64,000 nt of DNA from Pseudomonas vranovensis DSM 16006 (GTDB lineage: Bacteria; Pseudomonadota; Gammaproteobacteria; Pseudomonadales; Pseudomonadaceae). The position numbers were made by a program, and so were the translations under genes. The stretch covers positions 1 to 64,000 of the forward strand of contig NZ_AUED01000012.1 of assembly GCF_000425805.1 (NCBI RefSeq), in the 5' to 3' direction. The notes under the pieces were generated by a model. The model ran no database searches, was not told the DNA's origin, and was given only the letters and a program-made list of their open reading frames with translations. This document shows positions 1-8,564 of this stretch, in pieces; the stretch's first letter is position 1; every line of letters begins with the position of its first letter.

Positions 1-1530
1 GAGTTTCACCGTCGAGGTGTCGATGGTGTCCGCCACGTCGGTAACAGCTGCGGTGTTATCCACAGCCAGCTTCTCGAAGTCACCACCGTCGGTGCCTTCG
101 ATGGTGACTTCCACCTTGCCGGCGTCGATGTAGACGTCATCGGTCGGGGCATCAACAGTGACGGTGCCGGTGGTGGCACCGGCGGCGATGTTGATCACGG
201 CGCCGTTGCTCAGGGTCACGGTCATCGCGGTACCGGCTGGATTGGTCAGCGTCGCGGTGTAGGTGATCTGGCCGCCTTCGTCGACACTACCAGTCGCGGT
301 CAGGGACAGGCCGGTAGACGCGTCGGTACCTGGACCATCGGTCACGGTGGTTACCGGGTTGCCGGTGGTCTCCAGTTTCTCGAAGTTGCCGCCGGTAGTG
401 CCAGTGATGCTGTTGGTCAGGTCCGGGTTGGTGGCGTGGACGTTGTCAGGGGCAACGAAGTCGACCGAGCCGGTGCTTTGACCAACGGGAATGGTGATCT
501 GCTGACCATTGGCCAGGGTGATGACCAGGGCCGAACCGGTCACAGGTGCAGTGACCGACGCAGTGTAGGTCACTACACCGCCCTCAGTGACGCTTGGGGT
601 TGCTGTCAGGGTGACGGTGGAGGTGTCGATGGTGTCGGTGACTTCGGTCACCGCGGGTTCTTTGCTCACCACCAGGTTTTCAAAATTGCCGCCATCGGCT
701 TTGTCGATGGTCACGCCAACATTGCCGGCATCGATGTACACGTCATCGCCAGGCGCGGCGACGCTGACGCTGCCCTCGGTCTGGCCAGCGGCGATGGTGA
801 TCACCGCGCCGTTACTCAGGGTGATAGTCACCGGAGTACCGGCCGGGTTGGTCAGGGTAGCGGTGTAGATGATCTGGCCGCCTTCGGCGACGGTAGCGGT
901 AGCGGTCAGACTCAGGCCGGTATTGTCGATCGAGTCGGTGATAGTGGTAACGGCCGGATTCGGGTTCGGCACCAGGTTTTCGAAGTTGCCGCCCGTGGCG
1001 CCGGTAATGGTGGTGCTGACGCTGCTGCCGTTGTTGTAGACATCGTTCGGCGGTGTCTGTACATCGACGGTGCCGGTGGTCTGGCCCGCGCCAATGGTGA
1101 TGGTGGTGCCGTTGGACAGGGTGACGGTCACCGGCGTCTGTGCCGGGTTGGTCAGGGTGGCGGTGTAGGTGATCACGCCACCTTCGGTGACACTCGGGTT
1201 CGCGGTCAGAGTGACCGTGGTGGTGTCGATGGTGTCGGTGATCTGGGTGACCGCCGGGGTCGTGTCCGGGGTGACGACCAGGCCGCCGCCACCGGTGGTG
1301 CCGGTGATGGTCGCGGAAATCTCGGTGCCATCCAGGTACACGGTATCGTTCGGCGGGATGGTCACGCTGACGCTGCCGGTTGTCTGGCCGGCACTGATGA
1401 TGATGATCTGGCCGTTGGACAGGGTTACGGTCAGGTCGGTCAGCGGCGGTTGGCCCAGGGTGGCGCTGTAGATGATCACGCCACCGGCTTCGGTGATCGA
1501 CGGGGTGGCGGTCAGGGTCAGGCCGGATTC
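1..1530 (-). repeat. Five tandem ~300-bp coding repeats in the adhesin
   Basis: Repeat units begin near 1527, 1220, 915, 618 and 312, a spacing of about 300-306 bases, each encoding about 100 residues of the pattern LTxTxSVTEGG-xTYTATLTNP-TLSNG-GAGQTTG. The units alternate: the second and fourth begin TVTLTA, the third and fifth LSLTAT, and the next begins as TVKL at the window edge. They resemble the Ig-like/Calx-beta-like repeats of biofilm adhesins. Confidence 0.85.
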
Positions 1531-2049
1531 ACGCGTAGGCGTGAGGGTGTTCGGATTGTTGTCGGCATCCAGGCCGCCCAGCTCCAGGCGGTTGTCGTCA
1601 AAGGCAACGCCGATCGGGCCGGTAGGGAAGCCAATGGTCGGGTCAACCGAGCCTGCGGTGGCATCGAGCATGACGAAGCTGTGGCCGCCGCCAGCGGCAC
1701 CGGAGCCAGCAGCGGACGGGCCTGCAGCAGTGGCTTCGAGTTCGGTGGTCGGGTCAAGACCCGCGGCGATGGCCTGTTGCAGCTCTTCAACCGACGGTGC
1801 GGTTTGCGCGGTGGCAGCGGCGAGGTCGGTGCTGCTGTCAGGCGCGTCAGCACTCCATTGGGTATCGCGACCCAGGTCCAGGGTGCGGCCGTCGGCCAGC
1901 TCCAGGGTGACGGCACCGGCAAGACCGGTCATTACCTGCTCGCCAACGAACAGGCGATCACCTTCAATGAGAACGCGCCGGACCCCTTCCGGGGATACAG
2001 CGATTACTTGGCCAACAATGCTTTTGACGATTGCGACAACATTGCTCAT
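1..2049 (-). CDS. lapA: LapA-type giant surface adhesin, N-terminal part (cut by window edge)
   Basis: First 683 codons of a large repeat adhesin that continues beyond base 1. Residues 1-110 look like the LapA N-terminal retention module, which anchors the secreted adhesin in its TolC-like outer-membrane channel until the periplasmic protease LapG cleaves it. TAAG stands at residues 107-110, the position of the known LapG site in P. fluorescens LapA. A Gly/Ala-rich linker follows, then ~100-residue beta-rich repeats from about residue 174. The ATG at 2049 has a GGAGA ribosome site six bases upstream. It is divergent from lapE-lapB-lapC, which would export it. A MapA-type second LapG substrate is the main alternative, but the LapB-like transporter next door favours LapA. 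The C-terminal RTX/secretion signal is outside the window. Confidence 0.88.
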   Translation of the reverse strand, partial: MSNVVAIVKSIVGQVIAVSPEGVRRVLIEGDRLFVGEQVMTGLAGAVTLELADGRTLDLGRDTQWSADAPDSSTDLAAATAQTAPSVEELQQAIAAGLDPTTELEATAAGPSAAGSGAAGGGHSFVMLDATAGSVDPTIGFPTGPIGVAFDDNRLELGGLDADNNPNTLTPTRESGLTLTATPSITEAGGVIIYSATLGQPPLTDLTVTLSNGQIIIISAGQTTGSVSVTIPPNDTVYLDGTEISATITGTTGGGGLVVTPDTTPAVTQITDTIDTTTVTLTANPSVTEGGVITYTATLTNPAQTPVTVTLSNGTTITIGAGQTTGTVDVQTPPNDVYNNGSSVSTTITGATGGNFENLVPNPNPAVTTITDSIDNTGLSLTATATVAEGGQIIYTATLTNPAGTPVTITLSNGAVITIAAGQTEGSVSVAAPGDDVYIDAGNVGVTIDKADGGNFENLVVSKEPAVTEVTDTIDTSTVTLTATPSVTEGGVVTYTASVTAPVTGSALVITLANGQQITIPVGQSTGSVDFVAPDNVHATNPDLTNSITGTTGGNFEKLETTGNPVTTVTDGPGTDASTGLSLTATGSVDEGGQITYTATLTNPAGTAMTVTLSNGAVINIAAGATTGTVTVDAPTDDVYIDAGKVEVTIEGTDGGDFEKLAVDNTAAVTDVADTIDTSTVKL
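1720..1731 (-). other. Predicted LapG cleavage motif TAAG in the adhesin
   Basis: Codons 107-110 read Thr-Ala-Ala-Gly, just before a Gly/Ala-rich linker. In P. fluorescens LapA, LapG cuts between the two alanines at 108 and 109; the motif is at the same residue numbers here. This predicts c-di-GMP-controlled release through LapD/LapG, whose genes are not in this window. Confidence 0.75.
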
Positions 2050-2135
2050 TGGATTCTCCGAACTACCCGTTCAATTGGCTTCCATGCCCAGCTGCGCTGA
2101 TTGCCGCTACCGATGGAATGTTGCAAATAGATGTT

Positions 2136-2155
2136 TTGACGCGAAAAAGCGTCAA
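2136..2155. promoter_or_regulatory. Inverted repeat in the lapA-lapE intergenic region
   Basis: TTGACGC and GCGTCAA flank a six-base GAAAAA spacer. It abuts the FleQ-like box and contains the candidate lapA -35 hexamer, so it may be an operator or a short hairpin. The rest of the 2050-2394 intergenic stretch is AT-rich promoter-like sequence with no gene seen. Confidence 0.35.
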
Positions 2156-2164
2156 TTTAACGTC
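2151..2164 (-). promoter_or_regulatory. Candidate FleQ-binding box upstream of lapA
   Basis: On the minus strand the site reads GACGTTAAATTGAC, matching the reported FleQ consensus GTCaNTAAAtTGAC at all but two positions. It lies 102-115 bases upstream of the lapA ATG and overlaps a possible -35 element (TTGACG, 2150-2155; weak -10 TCTATT at 2126-2131). FleQ is a known c-di-GMP-responsive regulator of lap genes. No binding evidence here beyond sequence. Confidence 0.5.
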
Positions 2165-2364
2165 AATAACTATTGGCTATTAAGTTTATGCCAAAGTATT
2201 GACCTTCCTCTCGCCATCCTAAACAATCGGCCCCGTAATGTCACATTGATATTTGAGCGGCTGCCACTCTTCCTACGTACGTTCGAGTACCTCTCCGGAA
2301 GTTTCCGACATAAGGTCAAATCGGTTGCCATTTTCGAATGCAGCAACGTTATTTGCTGTGATTT

Positions 2365-2379
2365 GGGACAAGATGTCCC
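2365..2379 (+). promoter_or_regulatory. Short hairpin before the lapE start
   Basis: GGGACA-aga-TGTCCC ends 15 bases before the lapE ATG at 2395. In the transcript it would sit next to the weak GGGA ribosome site and could affect translation. Function is inferred from position only. Confidence 0.3.
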
Positions 2380-2394
2380 TGGGAAAAAAGTTAA

Positions 2395-3732
2395 ATGCGC
2401 GCGTCACTGTTCACTGCTCTTCCCTTCGCCCTCGCCGCCAGTTTTGTTCAAGCACAATCCCTGCCAGAGGCCATGCAGAAAGCCCTTGAGGTGCATCCCG
2501 AAATTCAGGCCGGGGTCAACAGCCGTATTGCTGCCGACTACCAGCTGCGGGCTGCCAAGGGCGGCTACCTGCCGAAGGTCGATGTGCTGGCTGGCTACGG
2601 TCGTGAAGGCACTGATAGCCCAAGTACCGGCAACCGCTGGGAGACGTTGAACCGCGGCGAGTCCAGCGTCCGTCTGCGGCAAATGGTTTTTGACGGTTTT
2701 GCCACCTCCAGTGAAGTAGGGCGTCAACAAGCCACCGTTAACTCTCGCGCCTATTCCTTGCTGGGCTCCTCGGAGCGCACCGCATTGACCGTAGCCCAGG
2801 TGTACCTGGATGTTCTGACCCGTCGCGAGATGGTGCGTCTGGCCGAAGACAACCTGCGCAGCCACGAACGTATTTTCGACCAGATCAAACTGCGTACCGC
2901 CCGCGGTGTAGGCCGGCTGGCCGACCTTGACCAGGCCGAAGCGCGTCTGGCCCAGGCCCAGAACAACCTGATCACCGAGCAGACCAACCTGGCAGACGCC
3001 AAGACTAACTACCTCAGTGTTGTTGGACAATTGCCTGAAGAGTTGAGTGCCCCGGCGCCGTTTATCGATTTGCTGCCGGCCAATCTTGATGAAGCCCGTC
3101 AGCAAATGATCGAGAGCAGCCCGATCCTGCGCTCGGCTGAATCCGATATTGCGGCGGCAGAGCAGCAGTACCAGGCAGCGAAGTCTTCGTTCTATCCACG
3201 TTTCGATGCAGAACTGGGCCGCACTGCCGATAACGATCTTGATGGAATGAACGGCCACAACAACGAATGGCAAGCTATGCTTCGCATGAGCTTCAATTTG
3301 TACGCGGGTGGTAGTAACAAGGCCGACCTGGAATCCAAGTCGTACTTGACCAACCAGGCGCTGGACATTCGAAACAATGCCTTGCGCCAGCTCAATGAGG
3401 AATTAGGCTTGGCATGGAATGCTCTGGATAACGCCAACGCGCAATTGCCTATTGCCCAGCAATACGTCGATCGCAGCAGCAGTGTGCGCTCTGCCTACCA
3501 GAAGCAATTCAGCCTGGGCGAGCGTACTTTGCTCGACTTGCTCGATAGCGAGAACGAACTCTTCACTGCCCAGCGCCGCCTGACGGAAGTGAAGTTCATT
3601 CAAGTGTTTACTCAATATCGAATCAAGGCGACCATTGGTCAGCTGCTCAAGAGCCAGGGTGTAGTCGCGCCGATGGCCACTGTTGTGCAGAACGATATGA
3701 AACCTAAAGTGAGCCTGCCAGGGATGAACTGA
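2395..3732 (+). CDS. lapE: TolC-family outer-membrane channel of the adhesin type I secretion system
   Basis: A 445-residue TolC-family outer-membrane factor with a signal peptide (MRASLF...SFVQA, about 20 residues) and two helical-hairpin repeats rich in Gln, Ala and Asn, the usual form and length of LapE/AggA-type channels. It would form the outer-membrane pore in which the LapA retention module is held. It is first in a lapE-lapB-lapC operon divergent from the adhesin; 42 bases separate it from lapB. The start has a poor ribosome site but gives a proper signal peptide. Confidence 0.85.
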   Translation: MRASLFTALPFALAASFVQAQSLPEAMQKALEVHPEIQAGVNSRIAADYQLRAAKGGYLPKVDVLAGYGREGTDSPSTGNRWETLNRGESSVRLRQMVFDGFATSSEVGRQQATVNSRAYSLLGSSERTALTVAQVYLDVLTRREMVRLAEDNLRSHERIFDQIKLRTARGVGRLADLDQAEARLAQAQNNLITEQTNLADAKTNYLSVVGQLPEELSAPAPFIDLLPANLDEARQQMIESSPILRSAESDIAAAEQQYQAAKSSFYPRFDAELGRTADNDLDGMNGHNNEWQAMLRMSFNLYAGGSNKADLESKSYLTNQALDIRNNALRQLNEELGLAWNALDNANAQLPIAQQYVDRSSSVRSAYQKQFSLGERTLLDLLDSENELFTAQRRLTEVKFIQVFTQYRIKATIGQLLKSQGVVAPMATVVQNDMKPKVSLPGMN

Positions 3733-3774
3733 GGCTCGCATTAATCTCCAACCGCAACTATCAAGAGAAGCCGC

Positions 3775-5931
3775 GTGGAATCAGAAGTCAGTCGAGTCCA
3801 ACTCACCCTTGATCCACGCAGCCAGCACGACGATCCGTTGCTGGACAGCCTGCTGTCGCTCTGTGTGCTGCACCAGAAACCTGCCAGCAGGGCGATGCTG
3901 ACCACCGGCCTGCCGTTGCCGGCCCAGCGCCTGAGCCCGGAGCTGCTGCCTCGTGCAGCGGCCCGTGCCGGTCTGCAGGGGCGTTTGCTGCAGCGCAAGC
4001 TTGAGCAGATCCCGAGCATCGCCATGCCGGCCATGCTGCTGCTCAAGGATGGTCGCAGCACAATTTTGCTGGGTTGGGAGAATGAAGACACCGCACGGCT
4101 GTTGCTCAGCGAGAGCGACGGCGGCGAGGTGCATGTCAGTCGTGAAGCCCTGCAGAGCGACTACAGCGGGCGAGTATTCTTCGCCCAGCCGCAGCACAAG
4201 TTCGACGTCAATCACGGCACCTTGATCCCGCGCGCGCGCTCCTGGTTCCGTGACACCCTCAAGCGCAGCCGTTGGTTGTACATCGACGCCATCGCCGCCA
4301 GCCTGGTGATCAACTTGATCGCCCTGGCCGCGCCGCTGTTCGTGATGAACGTCTATGACCGCGTGGTACCCAACCAGGCCACTTCGACCCTCTGGGTGCT
4401 GGCCATCGGTATCAGTGGTGCCTACCTTTTCGATCTTGTCCTCAAGGGTTTGCGCAGCCTGTGCCTGGACCTTGCCGGTAAAAAGACCGACCTGATCATT
4501 TCCGCCACGCTGTTCGAGCGCATCGTGGGCATGGCGATGAAGTACCGCCCGGCAAGGGTCGGCAGCTTTGCCCAGAACATCCACGAGTTCCAGGGGCTGC
4601 GTGATTTCCTCGCTTCGCTGACCCTGACCAGCCTGATCGACCTGCCTTTCACCCTGCTGATCCTGCTGGTGATCGCCATCATCGGCGGGCACCTGGTATG
4701 GATCCCGATCATTGCCTTCCCCCTGGCGCTGGGTATCGGCTATGCCCTGCAGAAACCCCTGGTCGCAACGCTTGAGCGGACCATGGCCTTGGCCTCCGAG
4801 CGCCAGTCGAGCCTGATCGAGACCCTGGCTGGCCTCGATGCGGTCAAGGTCAACAACGCCGAGAGCGAACGCCAGTACATGTGGGAGCAGACCATCGGTA
4901 CCCTCAGCCGCCTGGAGCTGCGGGTCAAGGTGTTGTCGGGCCTGGCGATGAATATCACCTTGCTGATCCAGCAACTGGCGGGTGTGGCGCTGATCTGTGC
5001 CGGTGTCTACCAGATCATGGCCGGCAACCTCAGTATGGGTGGCCTGATCGCCTGCTACATGCTCAGTGGTCGTGCTCTGGGTCCATTGGGCCAGCTCTCC
5101 GGACTGCTGACCCGTTACCAGCAGGCCAAGGTCACCATGGTCTCTACCGACCAGATGATGGAGCTGCCGCAAGAGCGCAACTTCGAAGAGCGTCCGTTGA
5201 GCCGTCGGGTGCTGCAAGGCGCCATCGAGTTCCGGGGTGTCGACTTCACCTACCCGAACCAGCAGAACCTGGCCCTCAAGGGCATCAACCTGACCGTTCG
5301 CCCGGGCGAGAAGATCGGCATCATCGGTCGCAGCGGCTCGGGCAAGAGCTCGCTGGCCAAGCTGGTGGTCGGCCTGTATGAAGCCGACCGGGGCTCGTTG
5401 CTGGTGGATGGCGTGGACATTCGCCAGATCGACGTCAGTGAACTGCGCCACAACATCGGCTACGTCCCACAAGACATCCAACTGCTGGCAGGTACACTGC
5501 GCGACAACCTGGTCAGCGGTGCCCGCTACGTCGAAGACGAAATGGTGCTGCAAGCCGCCGAGCTGTCGGGTGTCCACGAATTCGCCCGCTTGCACCCACA
5601 AGGCTATGAGCTGCAGGTCGGTGAACGTGGCCAGAACCTTTCCGGTGGTCAGCGCCAGAACGTCGCCCTGGGCCGGGCACTGTTGCTCAACCCGCAAATC
5701 CTGCTGCTCGACGAACCGACCAGCGCCATGGACAACACCGGCGAAGAACGTCTCAAGCAACGCCTGCAAGCCGTCATCGAGAACAAGACCGTGGTCCTGG
5801 TTACCCACCGGGCATCGTTGTTGTCACTGGTTGATCGCCTGATCGTCGTGGACCGTGGACAGATTGTTGCGGATGGCCCGAAAGCCGCCGTCATGGATGC
5901 GCTGAAGAAGGGGCAGATCAGTGTTGCTTAA
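3775..5931 (+). CDS. lapB: Type I secretion ABC transporter (inner membrane ATPase) for the adhesin
   Basis: A 718-residue fused ABC exporter of the HlyB/LapB class. An N-terminal C39-like domain (about 1-140; no catalytic-looking Cys motif seen) is followed by a six-helix transmembrane domain (about 160-450) and an ATPase domain with Walker A GRSGSGKSS near residue 520, signature LSGGQ near 624 and Walker B ILLLDEP. It starts with GTG. It drives export of the adhesin with LapC and LapE. The stop overlaps the likely GTG start of lapC, indicating translational coupling. Confidence 0.92.
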   Translation: MESEVSRVQLTLDPRSQHDDPLLDSLLSLCVLHQKPASRAMLTTGLPLPAQRLSPELLPRAAARAGLQGRLLQRKLEQIPSIAMPAMLLLKDGRSTILLGWENEDTARLLLSESDGGEVHVSREALQSDYSGRVFFAQPQHKFDVNHGTLIPRARSWFRDTLKRSRWLYIDAIAASLVINLIALAAPLFVMNVYDRVVPNQATSTLWVLAIGISGAYLFDLVLKGLRSLCLDLAGKKTDLIISATLFERIVGMAMKYRPARVGSFAQNIHEFQGLRDFLASLTLTSLIDLPFTLLILLVIAIIGGHLVWIPIIAFPLALGIGYALQKPLVATLERTMALASERQSSLIETLAGLDAVKVNNAESERQYMWEQTIGTLSRLELRVKVLSGLAMNITLLIQQLAGVALICAGVYQIMAGNLSMGGLIACYMLSGRALGPLGQLSGLLTRYQQAKVTMVSTDQMMELPQERNFEERPLSRRVLQGAIEFRGVDFTYPNQQNLALKGINLTVRPGEKIGIIGRSGSGKSSLAKLVVGLYEADRGSLLVDGVDIRQIDVSELRHNIGYVPQDIQLLAGTLRDNLVSGARYVEDEMVLQAAELSGVHEFARLHPQGYELQVGERGQNLSGGQRQNVALGRALLLNPQILLLDEPTSAMDNTGEERLKQRLQAVIENKTVVLVTHRASLLSLVDRLIVVDRGQIVADGPKAAVMDALKKGQISVA

Positions 5932-7294
5932 GATGGATATGGGACAGTTCAAGGACAGCCTGCGTAAATACTTCAAAGGCTCCGAGTCACTCAGCGGCCA
6001 GCCACTTCCCGAGGTCAACAAGGCGCTGATCGAAGATGCGCCGCGCATCGTGCGGTTGACGATTTGGGGCGTTATCGCTTTCTTCCTGTTCCTGGGGCTC
6101 TGGGCCAACTTCGCCATAATCGACGAAGTCACCCGCGGTGAAGGCAAGGCGATCCCGTCGTCCAAGCTGCAGAAAATCCAGAACCTGGAAGGCGGCATCG
6201 TGGCGCAGATCTACGCCAAAGAGGGTGAGATCGTCGAAATTGGCGACCCACTGTTACGCCTGGATGACACCCGCTTCGTTTCCAACGTCGGTGAGACCGA
6301 AGCTGACCGCCTGGCCATGGCCCTGCGGGTCGAGCGCCTGAGTGCAGAGGTCGAGGATCGCCCACTGAAGATCGACGAAGAAATCCGCAAGGCTGCGCCC
6401 AGCCAGGCGGCCAACGAAGAGTCCCTGTACCAGAGCCGTCGCCAGCAACTGCAAGACGAGATCGGTGGCCTGCAGGAACAGCTGGTGCAACGTCAACAGG
6501 AACTGCGTGAGTTCAGCTCCAAGCAGAGCCAGTACCGCAACAGCCTGCAGTTGCTGCGTCAGGAAATCGGCATGTCCGAGCCGTTGGTGGCCCAGGGTGC
6601 TATCTCCCAGGTTGAAGTGCTGCGGCTCAAGCGTGCCGAAGTGGAGAACCGTGGCCAGCTGGACGCCACCTCGCTGGCCATTCCGCGTGCCGAGTCGGCG
6701 ATCAAGGAGGTCGAGCGCAAGATCGATGAAACGCGCGGCAAATTCCGCAGCGAAGCGCTCACCCAGCTCAATGAAGCACGTACCGACCTGAGCAAGGCCC
6801 AGGCCACCGGCAAGGCTCTGGATGATCGTGTCAGCCGGACCCTGGTGACCTCACCGGTGCGCGGCATCGTCAAGCAACTGCTGGTGAATACCATCGGTGG
6901 CGTGATCCAGCCGGGCAGCGACCTGGTCGAGATCGTACCGCTGGATGACACGTTGTTGGTGGAAGCGCGCATTCGTCCGCAAGACATTGCCTTTCTGCAC
7001 CCGGGCCAGGAAGCCATGGTCAAGTTCACCGCGTATGACTTCACCATCTACGGTGGCCTCAAGGCCAAGCTGGAACAGATCGGTGCCGACACCATCACCG
7101 ATGAAGACAACAACACTTTCTACGTGATCAAGCTGCGCACCGAGCGCAGCCACCTGGGCACGGACGAGAACCCGCTGCTGATCATCCCTGGCATGGTGGC
7201 GTCGGTGGATATCATCACCGGCAAGAAGAGTGTGCTGAGCTACCTGCTCAAGCCGATCATCCGCGCACGGGCTGAAGCACTGCGCGAACGTTAA
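5921..7294 (+). CDS. lapC: Type I secretion membrane-fusion protein for the adhesin
   Basis: A 457-residue HlyD-family periplasmic adaptor: a short cytosolic tail, one membrane helix (about residues 45-65), a split lipoyl domain and a long coiled-coil hairpin (about 130-300). It bridges LapB and the LapE channel. The GTG at 5921 overlaps the lapB stop; an ATG at 5933 (four residues shorter) is possible. lapD and lapG, which often sit next to lap export genes in other Pseudomonas, do not follow; the next gene is on the opposite strand. Confidence 0.9.
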   Translation: MLLKMDMGQFKDSLRKYFKGSESLSGQPLPEVNKALIEDAPRIVRLTIWGVIAFFLFLGLWANFAIIDEVTRGEGKAIPSSKLQKIQNLEGGIVAQIYAKEGEIVEIGDPLLRLDDTRFVSNVGETEADRLAMALRVERLSAEVEDRPLKIDEEIRKAAPSQAANEESLYQSRRQQLQDEIGGLQEQLVQRQQELREFSSKQSQYRNSLQLLRQEIGMSEPLVAQGAISQVEVLRLKRAEVENRGQLDATSLAIPRAESAIKEVERKIDETRGKFRSEALTQLNEARTDLSKAQATGKALDDRVSRTLVTSPVRGIVKQLLVNTIGGVIQPGSDLVEIVPLDDTLLVEARIRPQDIAFLHPGQEAMVKFTAYDFTIYGGLKAKLEQIGADTITDEDNNTFYVIKLRTERSHLGTDENPLLIIPGMVASVDIITGKKSVLSYLLKPIIRARAEALRER

Positions 7295-7304
7295 AAGCAT
7301 CGCA

Positions 7305-7341
7305 GGGCCAGCCCGCTCCTACGGTAGGAGCGGGCTGGCCC
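7305..7341. repeat. REP-like perfect hairpin between lapC and the WYL gene
   Basis: An 18-base perfect inverted repeat with a one-base centre (gggccagcccgctcctac / gtaggagcgggctggccc) between convergent genes. Same family as the elements at 44890, 49757 and 53627. It may end transcription on both sides. Confidence 0.8.
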
Positions 7342-7353
7342 CGCGATTCGCTA

Positions 7354-8358
7354 TCAAGTGTACTGGGCCGCTGCGTTACTCAAGGTCTGAGCAATCTGCT
7401 CGCGCAGCGCCAAGGGCTGCTCAACGATCAGCCCATCCCCCTGGCTCAACAGCCACCAGCGTAACTGCCAGCTATTGCTCACCGTCGCCTGCAAGCGGTG
7501 GCCCCGCTCCAATGGGGTGAGTCGCATGTCTACCGACAACGGCGTCTCGCGCACCAGGCGCGCCAGGTTATCGCTGATCCAGGCCTGCAGTTCGATCTTG
7601 TCGGTATCGCCAAACTGCAAGGCGTCGCTGCGCAGGTAAGCCTGCAGGTCAAAATCACGCAAGCCCTGGGTGGCTTGATCGAGGATGCGCAACTTGCGAA
7701 AGCGATGCACGGCGAACTGGCGAATATCGCCGTAGGGCACAGCGGTAGCGATCAGGTAGCTGATCTGGCCGCGCTGGATCAAGGCCAGCGGATTGAGGGT
7801 CAGTTCGCTCAGCTTGTCGTTGTGTGCGGAGTAGTACTGGCAGTGCAGCTGGTACTCCTCAAGCAAGGCCTGCTGCACCGTTTCCAGGATGCTGTCGGGC
7901 ACTTCCGGGGCCTGCATGTTCATGTCGGCGCGCACGCTGGCGACCTTGTCCAGCCAGCGCGCAACCTTGTTCGCCCCGGACAGGTGCTCAAGCTTTTGCC
8001 GGGCATGGCTGAAGCGCGCATCCAGCACCTTGAGCATGCTACCGGGCAGCAACGGTCGAACCGCTTCTTCGACCAGGGCAAGGCTCAGGGCTTCGTTGAC
8101 GCTGATTCCGCGCAGTTCGACGCAGGCATTGGCTGCCCAGTGCCAACCATACGGGATGCTCTTGTCATTACGCTCGAGCGGGAAGATCAACGACAACTCG
8201 TTCAGGTCCCGTTCGATGCTGCGCTTGCTGATGGAAAAGCCTGCGTCCTGCAGGCGGGCAACCAACTCGGCACTGGTCAATCCCGGTGAGCGGCTGGGCA
8301 ACTGGCGCAGCAACTCCCATTGACGGCTGAGGGTGGCACGGGTGGTGGCAGAGGGCAA
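7354..8358 (-). CDS. WYL-domain transcriptional regulator
   Basis: A 334-residue helix-turn-helix plus WYL-domain protein of the DeoR/YafY type. The N-terminus (about 10-70) carries a winged helix with the recognition stretch ISKRSIERDL; a WYL domain follows from about residue 130. Such proteins bind nucleotides or nucleic-acid ligands through WYL and control stress or housekeeping genes. I chose the TTG at 8358, with AAGGACG upstream; the frame stays open to an ATG at 8427, but that extra N-terminus does not look like the family. Target genes are unknown. Confidence 0.8.
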   Translation of the reverse strand: MPSATTRATLSRQWELLRQLPSRSPGLTSAELVARLQDAGFSISKRSIERDLNELSLIFPLERNDKSIPYGWHWAANACVELRGISVNEALSLALVEEAVRPLLPGSMLKVLDARFSHARQKLEHLSGANKVARWLDKVASVRADMNMQAPEVPDSILETVQQALLEEYQLHCQYYSAHNDKLSELTLNPLALIQRGQISYLIATAVPYGDIRQFAVHRFRKLRILDQATQGLRDFDLQAYLRSDALQFGDTDKIELQAWISDNLARLVRETPLSVDMRLTPLERGHRLQATVSNSWQLRWWLLSQGDGLIVEQPLALREQIAQTLSNAAAQYT

Positions 8359-8564
8359 AAGATGGCGTCCTTGTCTAATCTTGCGGTTGTAGCATGGCCT
8401 CAACGCAATGATATGGCAATTGGCCATTTATGTATCCAGATCAAGGACGAGCAGTTGATTTGCCCCGACCGAATCGTTCGCGACAGGTTTTGTCGTGATC
8501 CTGCGCAGAATCACGCCTCATTACACCCGCTGTCGGATCCGTGGGTTGTTCAATGAGGATGAAC

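Noticed and set aside
1..1530. CRISPR-like array from regular spacing
   Set aside because: The ~300-base repeats are in-frame coding repeats of a beta-rich adhesin, far too long for CRISPR units.
436..2100. Long plus-strand open frame opposite the adhesin gene
   Set aside because: Low-complexity Gly/Asp/Val product produced by the antisense of Thr/Gly repeats; the minus strand has a recognisable LapA N-terminus with start and ribosome site.
3781..5808. Minus-strand 675-codon open frame opposite lapB
   Set aside because: The plus strand carries a complete ABC exporter with all motifs; the antisense frame is rich in Gln/His/Asp without domain signs.
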